From assembly GCF_024362695.1 (NCBI RefSeq), contig NC_065417.1, forward strand, positions 10,595,001-10,659,000: a stretch of DNA of 64,000 nucleotides, read 5' to 3'. The position numbers and the translations under genes are program-made. Within the stretch, counting starts at the first letter, position 1; each line of letters opens with the position of its first letter. This document shows positions 42,157 to 52,665 of the stretch, in pieces. Source of the DNA: Pectinophora gossypiella. Taxonomy: Eukaryota; Arthropoda; Insecta; Lepidoptera; Gelechiidae. Below the pieces are notes generated by a model. The model was given only the letters and a program-made list of their open reading frames with translations, was not told the DNA's origin and did not search any database.

Positions 42157-42207
42157 ATTAAACTTAGCTGCTAAATTATTCATAGACTTTTATCAGTTGT
42201 AGCGAAA

Positions 42208-42776
42208 ATGGAAAGAGGTAAGTTAGTTAATGTCTGCTAGTTACTTTTGTTTTTTATTAATATAATCCATATGAGGTTCCATAAGAAAGACAAAATATAC
42301 CTACTTTGCAGTTGAGTAGGAAAAATAAATAATATAATATTATATAAAATAATTCATATACAGGTATATTAAAATAAATTGTAGTAATAACATCTAAGTA
42401 AATAATTGTATGCTATCCACCCACAGATATCAAACGTCCAAGAGAGCAAATAATGGATGAAGAAGACACCCAATATTGTTTTGAAAAGCACACTGCTAAA
42501 GAATCAATGCAAAGAGTCATGAAAAAAACAGCCATGGGTAGTAGTACTTGTAGTAACAGAGCAAGCACCACAAATGTCAAACCAAAATGTCTGGCCTGTG
42601 CAAAGCTGGGAGAAGACAAAAGAATCGAATGTTTCGCACAACTTCTTGTTGAAGAGTATAAGTATGTCACTCCATGTATGCGTACTCGGTCTTTCGTCAA
42701 AATTTTGAATTTTTTGAACACCTTAAAAACTTGCCATACTGAAGAAATAGAAGTGTCAGAAACCGAGAAAATCTAA
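42208..42776 (+). CDS. hAT accessory gene, two exons, unknown function
   Basis: Exon 1 is 42208-42217 (ATGGAAAGAG) with donor GTAAGT. The intron is 42218-42426 with acceptor CACCCACAG. Exon 2 is 42427-42776. The joined frame gives 119 residues starting MERDIKRPREQIMDEEDTQY, with a basic/Ser-Thr-rich middle. A Cys pair (KCLACAKLGE) is followed by an amphipathic C-terminal part (IECFAQLLVEEYKYVTP, FVKILNFLNTLKTCH). I recognise no domain. The C-terminal segment loosely recalls dimerisation motifs such as BESS, but this is not established. It lies within the hAT termini, divergent from the transposase. It could regulate or assist transposition, or be a captured host gene. Confidence 0.6.
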
Positions 42777-43329
42777 CCTGTCGATAGTACCTACATTAAA
42801 CGGCGGTAAATGGAAGAAATTATCATTAATCTAACGAGAATTTATGATTATTGTGATTTATAATACCCGAATTAATCCTAACTAAAAGAATACAATTAAG
42901 TACCTTAGTAAGTTTAGAACTTAGTTGATTTTAATCTATCATTATCAATGTAAAATAAAAACTAATTGTTATGATCAAGTATATTTTCATTTAAGTACCT
43001 AATATACCTAATAGTCTATTACTATACTGTTACCACAGAGTACTATATAATACTGGCGTAAGTAATTTGTATGGGGCTGACGGGACGTGCTGTTACGTAT
43101 TACTATAATTATTAGACTATTTCCATACTAATTGATAGTAAGAAGTTATTTTCAATATTCATAGTTAGTTAGCTAGTTGTGCATCTAACAATAAATCAAT
43201 TTTTCACAGTGTTTGTGTAGGTATATATGTTTTTAAAGTTTGTTGTACCCACCCACACTTTTACTTTTTTTTACTTGAGAAAGGGACTGTATGTATAGCC
43301 TAAATAACCTTAAGGTCTAAGAGCTTCAT
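42777..43329. other. hAT interior, no further gene seen
   Basis: AT-rich sequence between the accessory gene stop and the right subterminal motifs. No AATAAA close to the stop codon stands out. Confidence 0.4.
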
Positions 43330-43511
43330 AGGCTTTTTGAGCGTCTTATTTTATTAAATTAGTCTTAAACAAGGTTAGGCCTTTTTAAGGCCTTTAGGCT
43401 TATAACCAATAGGCTTGAATAGGCTTAACCCTAGCCTAGCCGCAAGTACTAAATGGCTTTATAGGTTTTTAGCCTACTAAGCTTTTTATTTAACAGTCTA
43501 GTCTTAAAATA
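43330..43511. repeat. hAT right subterminal AGGCTT motifs
   Basis: About ten AGGCTT, AGGCCT or AAGCCT motifs in 180 bp leading to the right TIR, in both orientations, corresponding to the regular palindromic units on the left side. Confidence 0.65.
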
Positions 43512-43733
43512 AGGGCTAAAAGCCTAAAGTCCTTTGCAGCACTAAGTCTACGTCTTATGCTTCAACATCGTCAAAATTTTCAAAGTTCTTATCCAAAGCT
43601 AAAAAAAATATTCGATTCCCGCTTCCTGGATGTACATGTCAACTAACGTAATTATGTTTAAAGCATGTTTCATGGACAACTTCATCACCTGTAGAGACTT
43701 TAGTACGGGATGTTAAAATTGAAGGGAGGGAAT

Positions 43734-43772
43734 CCCGTCTCGAACAAGGAACTTCGTATAATTGAGATAGAA
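43734..43772. repeat. Right partner of an inverted repeat outside the hAT
   Basis: CCGTCTCGAACAAGGA (starting at about 43735) is the perfect reverse complement of a block at about 34602-34617, just left of the hAT. The similarity continues through GTATAAT. It could be the ends of an older, larger element into which the hAT jumped. Confidence 0.55.
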
Positions 43773-43814
43773 CTTCACTTACAGGTAAGTTTGTTTAATC
43801 TTTTTATTTTTGTA

Positions 43815-44055
43815 TGCTTATCCATTGCTGGACATAGGCCTATCCTTTGTCACGCCACTGAACTCGATGCTCGGCTTTTCTTCTCCAACCGCTTCCAGCC
43901 ATCTTGCCGTTGTCGTCACTCCATCTAGCCCAAGGGCGTCCTACACTAGGTTTCCCATAACACGGTCTCCAATCTAGAACCTGCCTATCCGCATTGGGCA
44001 TTGGTATATCTCTAACTCCATATATACGTAGATAAGAAATGTAATTGTTTTCCAA
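43815..44055 (-). pseudogene. RTE-like LINE C-terminal fragment
   Basis: The minus strand reads VLDWRPCYGKPSVGRPWARW, then SDDNGKMAGSGWRRKAEHRV and QWRDKG, matching the 'GRPxxRWxDD...AGSxWxxxAxDRxxW' consensus seen at 59556. The 3' end is GGCCTATGTCCAGCAATGG. Start and upstream domains are missing. Confidence 0.75.
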
Positions 44056-44354
44056 AAAAAAAACAGTTCACTCGCGATTAGCCCCAGTTTTTGCTGTGAC
44101 CAGAAGCATCCAGAGGGTTATTCTCTTCATTAGCGCTCGCAAAAAGTCTGTTAGCGTTCACATGTGGTTTTCTATTACGTTTAATCACAGATTACCCTTG
44201 ATAGACACCACTTACAATTCTGATCGTGTCTACGTTTATCTGTTATTTATACACTAATGTATATTTATTACTTCTTTCATTTATCCAATCAGAATAATTT
44301 TTTTCCTACTGACGCGTGCTTACAGCATTCGTTATTTTTAATTGTTGATTTATT

Positions 44355-44396
44355 GTAAGTTTTCCACAGATGGCATTATCTATTTGACCGGAGCCT
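44355..44396 (-). mobile_element. Retroposon-Z short fragment
   Basis: CCACAGATGGCATTATCTAT and TTGACCGG match the end of retroposon-Z in reverse. Confidence 0.45.
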
Positions 44397-44849
44397 GCAA
44401 TTGTATTTGCAAGCTTGGAAATTAAGTAAATCCTTACAGACATTTTATCCGTTGAACAAATAAACAATTGAGCGCAATAGACCGTATGTTCGTATTTATA
44501 ATATTAGTGAATCAGAACGGTACTAAATTATTGCACTGTTCAGTCTAGTGTCTATTGGAGGTATTCTGGGTATTTTCTATTATGTTTTAAGCTTGCGTTC
44601 CTTAGGTCACGCAAGTATGTCAGCGTTCCAGATCGCTGGTGGATAGACGCAAATTGTACACACCAGTAGTTAACCGAAGGAAATCACTTTTCTAGTACGA
44701 AACAGTATCGTTAGATTGGAAAATAAAATTACAATGAAATTAGGTTACGGAATTATGTATATCGGCGGTACAACGCGGTCTGAAGCTTCAGATTATATAT
44801 TTAAGTGTGTAGGGACTCTAGTCTAGTGTCTATCCGTCACCTAGATGGC

Positions 44850-45173
44850 CTCCGTGGTCCAGTGGTTGAGCGTTGGACTCACGATCCGGAGGTCCTGGGT
44901 TCGATTCCCAGTGGGGACATATCACAAAAATTACTTTGTGGTCCCTAGTTTGGTTAGGACATTACAGGCTGATCACCTGATTGTCCGAAAGTAAGACGAT
45001 CCGTGCTTCGGAAGGCCCGTTGAGCCGTTGGTCCCGGTTACTACTTACTGTGTAAGTACGTAGTCGTTATAAATGAGTCATGTCAGGGGCCTTTGGCGGC
45101 TCAATAGTAACCCTGACACCAGGGTTGATAAGGTTAGTAATTCGCCTCAAAACCCACACGATAGAAGAAGAAG
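44850..45173 (+). mobile_element. SINE-B, complete reference copy
   Basis: 324 bp. The tRNA-like head has an A-box region (TGGTCCAGTGGTTGAGCG), an anticodon-like arm and B box (GGTTCGATTCCC). The core CCGTGCTTCGGAAGGCCCG is shared with SINE-C. Conserved blocks CAGGGGCCTTTGGCGGCTCA and AAACCCACACGATAGAAGAAG lead to the tail. Perfect 11-bp target duplication ACCTAGATGGC (44839-44849, 45174-45184). The acceptor-stem ends do not pair, so it is not a tRNA gene. Confidence 0.93.
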
Positions 45174-45271
45174 ACCTAGATGGCGTACGTATAGCGCATT
45201 GTGAAACGTAAATAATTTAAACGTAGAGTTTTCATTTTATTTGTTCCACAAGAGGTAAAATAAAACTCGCT

Positions 45272-45345
45272 ACATACGTTTCGGCGACAATAGATGGTGT
45301 AAGTGTAGCCACACCATTAATTAAAACAGGCGTGAGATTATGTAT
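45272..45345. repeat. Repeat-S copy with LINE-V-like end
   Basis: GACAATAGATGGTGTAAGTG and TAGCCACACCATT match 13757. It is followed by GGCGTGAGATTATGTATG, the LINE-V/LINE-D type tail. Confidence 0.5.
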
Positions 45346-45969
45346 GTTTGTATATACATATTTAGCTGTCTTTTTATTTATTTATTTTATATTGTGTTTA
45401 TGTGGAATGGAACGTTTTGTATTTTACTGTATTTTGTTTTATCTGTCATTAGGGTTTACGAGCGTGAGTTTTAATATTATGTGTACTGCAAAAAAAAAAC
45501 TATTAATAAGTAAGTAAGTACCTTATTAGGCGACTTGAACAGTAATAAAATTTATGACAAGTTATTTCATTTTGCCAATAAATTATTCGTTGAAATATCC
45601 ATAAAAAGGACATAAAACTTTTTTAATGGGTTTTATTAGCAAAGTACGCTAAAATGCACTTCGATTTTCCATAAATTTTGTTAATATAAATGATTTATGA
45701 TTTCAAAATGCATGTGATACTTTTTATTACCACCACATTTTTTATTAAATATATTTATCTCGTGGAGAAAAAAAAAAGTAAACCAAAACTGTTAGCAAAG
45801 TTTCGTATACATTTCTCAAACAAACTTTATCAGTCAAATTCAATGCTTATCGGTCAAACTCTAAATCGGTCGTTGATATTAAATCACAAATTACTTATCT
45901 ACATCTTACGATGGATGTACCTCTGACTACCCTAATTGGGAGAATAGTCGTGAGCTTTTCTTATGTTGT
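45346..45969. other. AT-rich stretch without recognised genes
   Basis: Poly(A) runs near 45489 and 45770. The open frames are low-complexity. Confidence 0.4.
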
Positions 45970-45972
45970 ATT

Positions 45973-46105
45973 CATCACCTAGCGTTATTCCGCTTGCATG
46001 GGGTCCACTTACCTAAGCAAAAGATTGGACAGGTCCGGTTCGTAACAGAAGCGATTGCCTGTCTGACTTTCCAACTTGCGAAAGGAAACCTCAACCTCAA
46101 TAGTC
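45973..46105 (-). mobile_element. SINE-A 3' fragment
   Basis: Reverse copy: ACCTAGCGTTATTCCGCTTG, AAGATTGGACAGGTCCGGTT and GAAGCGATTGCCTGTCTGAC. Confidence 0.75.
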
Positions 46106-46946
46106 GGGTAAATAAAGAAACGAATTATTTATTTACTGTGAGCCTGAATAGACCTGAAATTAGTCGTCTGCAAAGAAATAATGAAGACATGACACCCCAG
46201 ACAGTTCGGACACGTGACCCATTTCGTCTGACGTTGATTGTTCTTTTTCTTTGCAAGTTAATTACTTTTAGCCAAAAAATTAGGGCAAGGCCATATCAAT
46301 ATCCGGCTGAAATTAAGTAATTTGCCCTGTTACTTTTTGGCTTTAGCAGCGGTCTATTAGTCCAATTTTTAAATTAGTTTTGTTTAGTAATTTATTGCTC
46401 CTTGTCATTGATTAATTGATGTGTTTACTACTGCTTTTTATGACGTCATGAATTCAGACTTATTCAAAAGGATTATAACGGTCAAACCACTTGTTTCTGG
46501 GGGCGAAACGGATCATCACCTATCACGTTGATTTAACAGAAAGTGAATTCAATTCAATTATTGATGAATGGCTTTTGTGTGATCACAAGACATTCGGTGA
46601 AGCGTTAAGTCAATCTTGGGATGAATATACCCACAGATCATACGAGTAAATACGAGGAAGATATACCCTCAGCACTAAATTACACGATTTCGCATGTAGC
46701 TGCGTGTGAAGCGGCCGCACCAAGACATTTCTGGCTGGTCCGCTAAATCTTGTTACCGGCCGTTCATTGCGTAGTAACACAAGCGCTAGTTATAGTTGCG
46801 CGATACCAAAAAAGCAATGAATGATGTGGAAACTTTTATAATACGATCGATGCCTCATTATGATAATATGTCCGTTTTATGCATATTTCGGTCCCGCCTT
46901 TTATGTTCACAAGGCATTTCTCTATACCTAATAAGAATTTTGCGAA

Positions 46947-47172
46947 CTTCTTCTTCTTATCCTGTGGGTTGTGAGGTGGAATACCAGCCTCATCAACCCA
47001 TCATCAGGGTTTTTATTGAACCGCCAAAGGCCTGTGACGTGGCTTATGTAACGACTATATACTTAGTAACTAGTACTACATCAGTAAATAGTAACCGGGA
47101 CCAACGGCTTCACATGCCTTCCGAAGCACGGATCATCTTACTTTCGGACAATCAGGTGATCAGCCTATAATG
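46947..47172 (-). mobile_element. SINE-B, 5'-truncated
   Basis: Reverse copy from the CTTCTTCTT tail to TCAGGTGATCAGCCTATAAT. The tRNA-like head is missing. Target duplication TTTTGCGAA (46938-46946 and 47173-47181). This shows 5' truncation on insertion, as expected for LINE-driven retroposition. Confidence 0.88.
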
Positions 47173-47196
47173 TTTTGCGAATTTGTACAATTATGT

Positions 47197-47456
47197 TAGT
47201 TTCCGACTGGTGAAATCAGTTACTTTTTATTAAACGTCAAAACACGAAATTTCTATGGAATTGGTGTGGAAAGGCAACCTATGACGTTATAGAAAAACGT
47301 AACAAAATGACGCACTTATTATTACATTTTTCTTTACTAAATTCCATAAATACGTTAAATAGAATAAAAAATAAAACGTTTCTTGTCACCTTTAGATCTG
47401 TGTTTTTTTAGTAATCAGAATTACATAATAGCTCTTTGACCTAGGAAACTACCCAA
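47197..47456 (+). mobile_element. MITE-X copy
   Basis: From TTAGTTTCCGACTGGTGAAA to CTTTGACCTAGGAAACTAC. The TAGTTTCC/GGAAACTA termini are clear in this copy. Confidence 0.78.
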
Positions 47457-47501
47457 AGGATTATAGTCGGCAGCTTGTGTTTAAAACACTGCTTGCATAA
47501 A

Positions 47502-47582
47502 CATCATCTCCATAGCCTTATCCCGTTATTCACAGGGTCCGCTTACCTAACCTGAAGATTTGACAGGTCCGGTTGACTGCTT
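47502..47582 (-). mobile_element. SINE-A 3' fragment
   Basis: CATCATCTCCATAGCCTTAT, CACAGGGTCCGCTTACCTAA and GAAGATTTGACAGGTCCGGT, truncated after about 80 bp. Confidence 0.75.
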
Positions 47583-48480
47583 CCATAGTATTTATGCTTA
47601 ACTCTTTTGAGGATAGGCACCTTAATATAGCGACCCAAAAAGGAGAAGAAGGTCGTCATATAAATAAGCTAGAAATTGTATCGGAATAAATACTAATAAA
47701 ATCATAAATCAAAAGTATCTCAGTTTACCTGTCTCTTATCTTTCAAGCACTCATTTTCATGAAAAATTGCGACTTAATTGTTTCGAAACCCAGAGACAGA
47801 TAGGATACTTTCTAGAAAAAAACATAACGTGAGCTCACGAATATATCCCTATTAGGGTAGTCAGAGAGTCCATCGCAACATGAATTAAGTACCCCCACTA
47901 CACCTTACCGACCTTTCAGTTAGACTAACATGATAGGTGGTAAGCTGTATCGCTGTCTATAAAGGTCGAGCCAACTGTATTAGTTAAACCTGAAGATAAA
48001 TCTTCTTCTATCTTGGGAAGCAAATATAGAGTAGGTAAAAGAAGTATCCATAACCACCCTATAGAAACATACTAATACCAACACAACAAACAGAACCCCC
48101 CTCCACCAAACAACACGCACCGATTCTTCCCAAACACCAATCAATTACAATATTAATTAGCTACAACTAAGTTCCGTATCGCGTAATGTACTAATAACAT
48201 TTCCGTAACAATCAACATAAATCGAGCTTTGGTAATCCGATCGAATTCAAACCGCCGATGCGCTACTGAATTTGAATCGGCTGTAATTCACTGATGACGC
48301 GTTAAACTCAATAATGATGAATGTGAGTTGCGCGTTACTCGCGGGGGTCCATGTGACCCACGACACGGAACAGATAAGATATTTATTCCGTACAACCTAC
48401 TAATAATGAAGTTATGACTGTCTTTTTCTTATCGTGTTCTTAGCCTCATGAAACCTGGTGTCATTTAGTTGTTTAGCTGT

Positions 48481-48627
48481 AAAGGCCCCTGACGTGGCTC
48501 ATGTAACAACTACAAATTTAAACAAACTAGGGAACACAGAGTGATTTTTGTGATATGTCCCCACTGTGATTCGTACTCGGGGCCTCCGGATCGTGAACCC
48601 AGCGCTCAACCACTGGACCACAGAGGC
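48481..48627 (-). mobile_element. SINE-B with deleted core
   Basis: Reverse copy keeping AGGCCCCTGACGTGGCTCAT and the head (CCGGATCGTGAACCCAGCGC, CCACTGGACCACAGAGG). The middle 100 bp and the tail are gone. Confidence 0.8.
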
Positions 48628-49357
48628 AGTTAGGACTGAAACACGTGAAGGGGATACGAAGCGATTCAACGTGGTGACGCAATGTCACTTTAGTATTTAA
48701 TAGATAAACAGACAATTAATTGACTTCTTAACAGTTGGAACAAAAAAATATGAAATTTATCGGTTTATCATTTAACGATAAATTATCCAATGTTTTTTTT
48801 TTGTTAAGAACATTAAATATTTTATTTTTACAAAATAGGAATGCGATTTTTTATCTATGTATTACAAGACCCGAAACACGAGCGGCCATGAGTAAGATTC
48901 GTATGACGTCACATTTTACAAAATAAACAAAAACTATCTGTCAGGTTTCAAGTTATACTGTTTGACAGTTTCTTTGCTTACTGAAATGTGACGTCACTGG
49001 GCAAAATATCACGTGACCAACCGTTTGGGCGCGAAATTCGTCGTCTTGTGGAATTATGTTTGAGAGAATTGGCTCCAAGTGCTGCAATTTTCTCAAATCA
49101 TTACGTGTGAGAAAACATCCGCCTCTATGGCTAGAGTTATCAGACCCGACCATTCTTGGCAACCAGGATTACGCCCTTCGGGTACCGATATTTTTCGGTA
49201 GTAACTATTACCTAATCTGTGGTAAGAGGGACGTGTTAGGAATGAAGCACGATATTGAAGATCTAACATAAATATTAATATTAGTACGGTGTATCATAAT
49301 TATGGTGACTTAGTTATCAACTCAGTTCGTCGCATCATAAACATCGTCATCACTAAT

Positions 49358-49510
49358 TTAAGAGCCACGCTCTTGTCGGTATAGCATTATCCATTCTTTT
49401 CTATAAAACGTCAATTCTTTCACTTTCTTATAGGTAAGACTTGACGTTCGCCTTATCTTTAATTTGTTCCATGTAAGCTCTTTTTTGTTTTTCCGTTCAT
49501 CTATTACTTT
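49358..49510 (-). pseudogene. LINE-W C-terminal fragment
   Basis: The minus strand from 49500 to the stop at 49358 includes RAYMEQIKDKANVKSY-like and EWIMLYRQERGS blocks across frame changes. Inverted relative to the copy at 49977. Confidence 0.6.
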
Positions 49511-49602
49511 GTAGCTTCCCTTCTATGATGATTTTAATAAATTCGTCGTATCTTATTAACTGCCCAATCATCTTGCCTCTTTTGTCCTCAATAACTCTGA
49601 AT

Positions 49603-49665
49603 ATCTGTCGGTGATGACATGGTGATTCTGCTCACCTCGGTCGGTATTACGGGTGTGAATTGTAC
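49603..49665 (+). mobile_element. Possible LINE-D fragment
   Basis: CTGCTCACCTCGGTCGGTATTA-like sequence followed by CGGGTGTGAATTGTACCTAT resembles the LINE-D/LINE-V terminal block. Weak. Confidence 0.3.
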
Positions 49666-49976
49666 CTATATGTCTTTTAATATATTAAAAATACAGTTTC
49701 AGAAAAGACCCCCACTCCTAAAAAGGGCCCTGGACACGGGTTAATGACAGCCGCGGATGTAAGGATCATTAGTCGGGGAACGCATGAAATATAGCCCCGT
49801 GTGACGTCATCCTATTGTTCGACAAATTTCGGCGGCTCTCGTAAATTTATCGAGAGGGCTCATAATTTTATTATCAAAAAATTCACAAACTAGATTTCTG
49901 TAAAATGCCTGGGTCAAAATATCAAACTGTCTGTTTCATTTGTTTTTATTTTAACTGATGAAACAAACCTCGCCTT

Positions 49977-50278
49977 GTGTCTGAGCAACAAATCGTGACA
50001 AAGCTTGCATATTTGTATGACAATTACCTGTCAATATATCACGACCAATCAATTCATCAAGCGAATCGAACCACAGCTTTCAAGTTTATTGTGAATTATT
50101 CAAATCATCAAAAAAATAGGGAAAGGAGGCAAATATTGAGAGTTTACAGAAGAAGAGCTTACATGGAGCAGATTAAAGAGAAGGCGAACGTCGTTTCTTA
50201 TAAGAAGGTGAAGGAATTGGTCTTCGATGGACATGAATGGAAAATACTACACCAACAAGAGCGTGGCTCTTAAATTAG
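49977..50278 (+). pseudogene. LINE-W C-terminal end
   Basis: The open frame ends ERRQILRVYRRRAYMEQIKE, ANVVSYKKVKELVFDGHEWK and ILHQQERGS plus stop at 50271-50273, the C-terminal signature of LINE-W (compare 15425). The upstream part of the frame (MSEQQIVTKLAYLYDNYL) does not match and may be flanking DNA. 5'-truncated. Confidence 0.7.
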
Positions 50279-51006
50279 TGATGTTTCAAATCATCACATA
50301 AATTTAAGAAGATATTATAAAATCTTTACGTTAGAGCACTATACGCTTGTCATTAATTTTCGGTTTTTTTTTTCCTCTAATTTTATGAGTTGCTTTTCTT
50401 TGAATACCCAATAGCAGGTATTATTCTTTGGTGAAAACTTGTTTGGCTGTTGTACTAGGTACATTATATGTGTTATATTTATAATGTGTTATAAAAGCTG
50501 TATGTTTTCCTTAAATAAATAAAATAAATAAACATATTTAAGTTGCTATATCGAAAAAAGCCCTCTACACTAGACTGTCTGAATGGAAACACAATTTTCT
50601 CCAAAACAAAGAAAATTCTTACTAAGAATGTAATAATATACATAAAGGGAAATAATTTCCCTTTCAACTAACTCATACGTAGGCTGATGATGTCACAATT
50701 GCTTCTAAGAGTCATTGTATTAAGCTCTCCAATTTCACATAATTGATCGTTAGCGCCTACATACAAAGTAAAATAAGACTTATCAGGGAAGCACGAATTC
50801 CGTTTTACAAGTTAATTGGCTTCAAAATTGCTTTAGCCGATGATATTTATGTTTAACAACAAAATCCACAATTTGCGATGCCAAGAGGAGTCTTCAGATG
50901 TCTGTTACTTTGAAATGATCATCCTACACACAATTAGAATACAACTTGCATCCGCTTTTGATGAATTAATGACAGTGACCAATCAATCGCCCCTAATAAT
51001 TGTAAT
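50279..51006. other. Stretch without recognised genes
   Basis: AAATAAAATAAATAAA simple repeats at about 50514-50531 (possible retroposon tail). Nothing else supported. Confidence 0.4.
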
Positions 51007-51085
51007 CTTCTATATGTGGGTTGTGAGGTGGACCAACCTCAGCAACCGTGGTGTCTGGATTATTATTGAGCCACCAAAGACCCCA
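51007..51085 (-). mobile_element. SINE-B 3' fragment
   Basis: GTGGGTTGTGAGGTGGACCA and ATTATTGAGCCACCAAAGAC match the last 80 bp of SINE-B in reverse. Confidence 0.7.
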
Positions 51086-51289
51086 TACCAATATGATAGA
51101 AAGGACAACAATCGCTTGGTTAGTTTTTCTTCGTCGGCGTCCAGTTTCATAAGTCACGGATTTTCACGAATAGAAGTTCACTGATAAGACTCTGATCTTT
51201 AAAATGTGCCTTTGATGTTATTTTTTTAATCAAAATCCGTGACTCACGGTGAGAGTTAAACGTTCTTCCAACTGGATTATCATGGCAGC

Positions 51290-52326
51290 AATATAAATGG
51301 TGTCCGATTATTTGACAAAAAACAAATAATAAATTTTCATTTGAAAAACAACATTTGTCAAAACTATATTTGATAAATGTATCATTTTACAAACTATTGT
51401 TTAATAAACTACTCATTAGACAATTTATTTACAAAAAAAATAATTATTACGCTAAAACATTTATTTACAAATTGATTATTTTTTAAACATGTTAGATGGC
51501 AAAACAACGTAAAGCAAAAATAACATTTGACAAAATGCATTGCTTGGTAAATATTTTATTAACCAAAATCTATGTTAATCAACAAAAATCTTTCTTAGTT
51601 TACTATAGTTTAACAAAAAACGTATGGAAAAAGATCATTTTAGAAGAAAGTAGTAAGCTATTAAATACTTGTATATCATTACTTTGGGTTCATGCATGAA
51701 AGTCCAATAATAATAAAGAAGTTAAATAATTATAATAATCATTTATTTTCCAATGTTTGGTTATGTTAGGTTAGAACTGCGACCACAACGCACGAGCCGA
51801 GCGAGCGAAGCGAGCGTGCCGCGGCAGCGGCCGGCGAGTGCCAGAACCGAATTCTACTTATTTCACTTAATTCACGTAGTATGTATTTTTTTTAAGATTT
51901 AAGTTTCTATGGTATTAGTATTAATACAAAATTATTTCTGGCCTATAAACAATCTGTTCAAGAGTTTAAATAGTTATTTTTAAAAACTAAGTAATCATTT
52001 ATTTTCTAACTTTTTGTAATAACCAAAATCTATGTTAATCAACAAAAATCTTTCTCTGTTTACTATAGTTAAAAAAATACAATACGCGTCAGTCACACTT
52101 ATTTTAAAAGACAGTGCAATAAACGAAATAGTGCGGCAATAAGTGGGTACTACAATAAAATTATTCTAAAATACCGCCTTTTGTACGGCTTCACATAAAA
52201 ATAGTTATTTTAAAAAATAATAATTTATCTTGTAACTTTTTGTATAATCACCAGTTTGGCAAACGATTATTGTCATGTGATTATTTTAAATATAATATTT
52301 TAACAGTTGAATTATTTTCTAAGTAA
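51290..52326. repeat. AT-rich TTTGTAAA/TTTGACAAA motif field
   Basis: About 1 kb with many degenerate ATTTTACAAAC, ATTTGACAAA and AATAATCATTTT motifs. ACCAAAATCTATGTTAATCA followed by ACAAAAATCTTTCT occurs twice (51559 and 52021). A GC-rich island with CGAGCGAAGCGAGCG lies at 51780-51850. It appears to be the body of the element whose ends form the palindrome to the right. Confidence 0.45.
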
Positions 52327-52351
52327 AACATTTGCGGAATCTGTATTATGT

Positions 52352-52417
52352 TCCGGCCAAGTAGTTAATGCCATCTGCGGCAAATCTACAATAAGTCACG
52401 TCAAAAAAAAAAAAAAA
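52352..52417 (+). mobile_element. Retroposon-Z 66-bp insertion in palindrome arm
   Basis: TCCGGCCAAGTAGTTAATGC through AATAAGTCACGTC and a 15-base A tail. Perfect 10-bp duplication TGTATTATGT (52342-52351, 52418-52427). Arm 2 shows the empty site, so the insertion came after the palindrome formed. Confidence 0.92.
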
Positions 52418-52552
52418 TGTATTATGTCATATGATTGTTTTTAAAGTAATATGTTTGCGAAATGAAAGTTTGTCAAATGATTAGTTTTCCAAACGTTGTT
52501 TGTAAAATGATTATTTGTTATACGTTTTTTGTAAAACATTAGTGAACCCCAG

Positions 52553-52665
52553 GTAGCCTCCGAAACGAATTGTCTATCTTGGGGATGTGGATTTTCTTAC
52601 GATGTTTTCCTTCACTGCTGAACACGCAATAATCGTTTATGGTAGAAACATAAATCGTAAATAAC
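52553..52665 (-). mobile_element. SINE-A fragment in the palindrome loop
   Basis: GTAGCCTCCGAAACGAATTG, TCTTACGATGTTTTCCTTCA and GAAACATAAATCG match the middle of SINE-A in reverse. Confidence 0.65.

Larger units (their letters stand above)
34635..43544 (-). mobile_element. hAT DNA transposon, 8.9 kb, with nested insertions
   Basis: Ends: 34635-34667 and 43512-43544 are perfect 33-bp inverted repeats starting TAGTGCTGCAAAGGAC. The flanks contain AGTCTA on both sides (34628-34633, 43545-43550), an imperfect trace of the 8-bp duplication expected for hAT. Contents from left to right: palindromic subterminal repeats, intact transposase (minus strand), a nested TIR element (37852-41383), a poly(A) retroposon (41753-42156), a two-exon accessory gene (plus strand), and AGGCTTTT-rich subterminal sequence. 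Without the two insertions and their duplicated targets the element would be about 5.0 kb. Confidence 0.9.

Noticed and set aside
42413..42721. Minus-strand 102-codon frame over the accessory gene
   Set aside because: Shadow frame. The plus-strand model has an in-frame splice junction with consensus sites, which the minus strand lacks.
44850..44921. tRNA gene (A and B boxes, anticodon-like loop)
   Set aside because: The acceptor-stem ends do not pair and the sequence continues into the SINE-B body with a target-site duplication at both ends. It is a SINE head.
51290..52550. CRISPR-like or regularly spaced repeats (TTTGTAAA motifs)
   Set aside because: Motifs are degenerate, spacing is irregular, no unique spacers are present, and the genome is eukaryotic.
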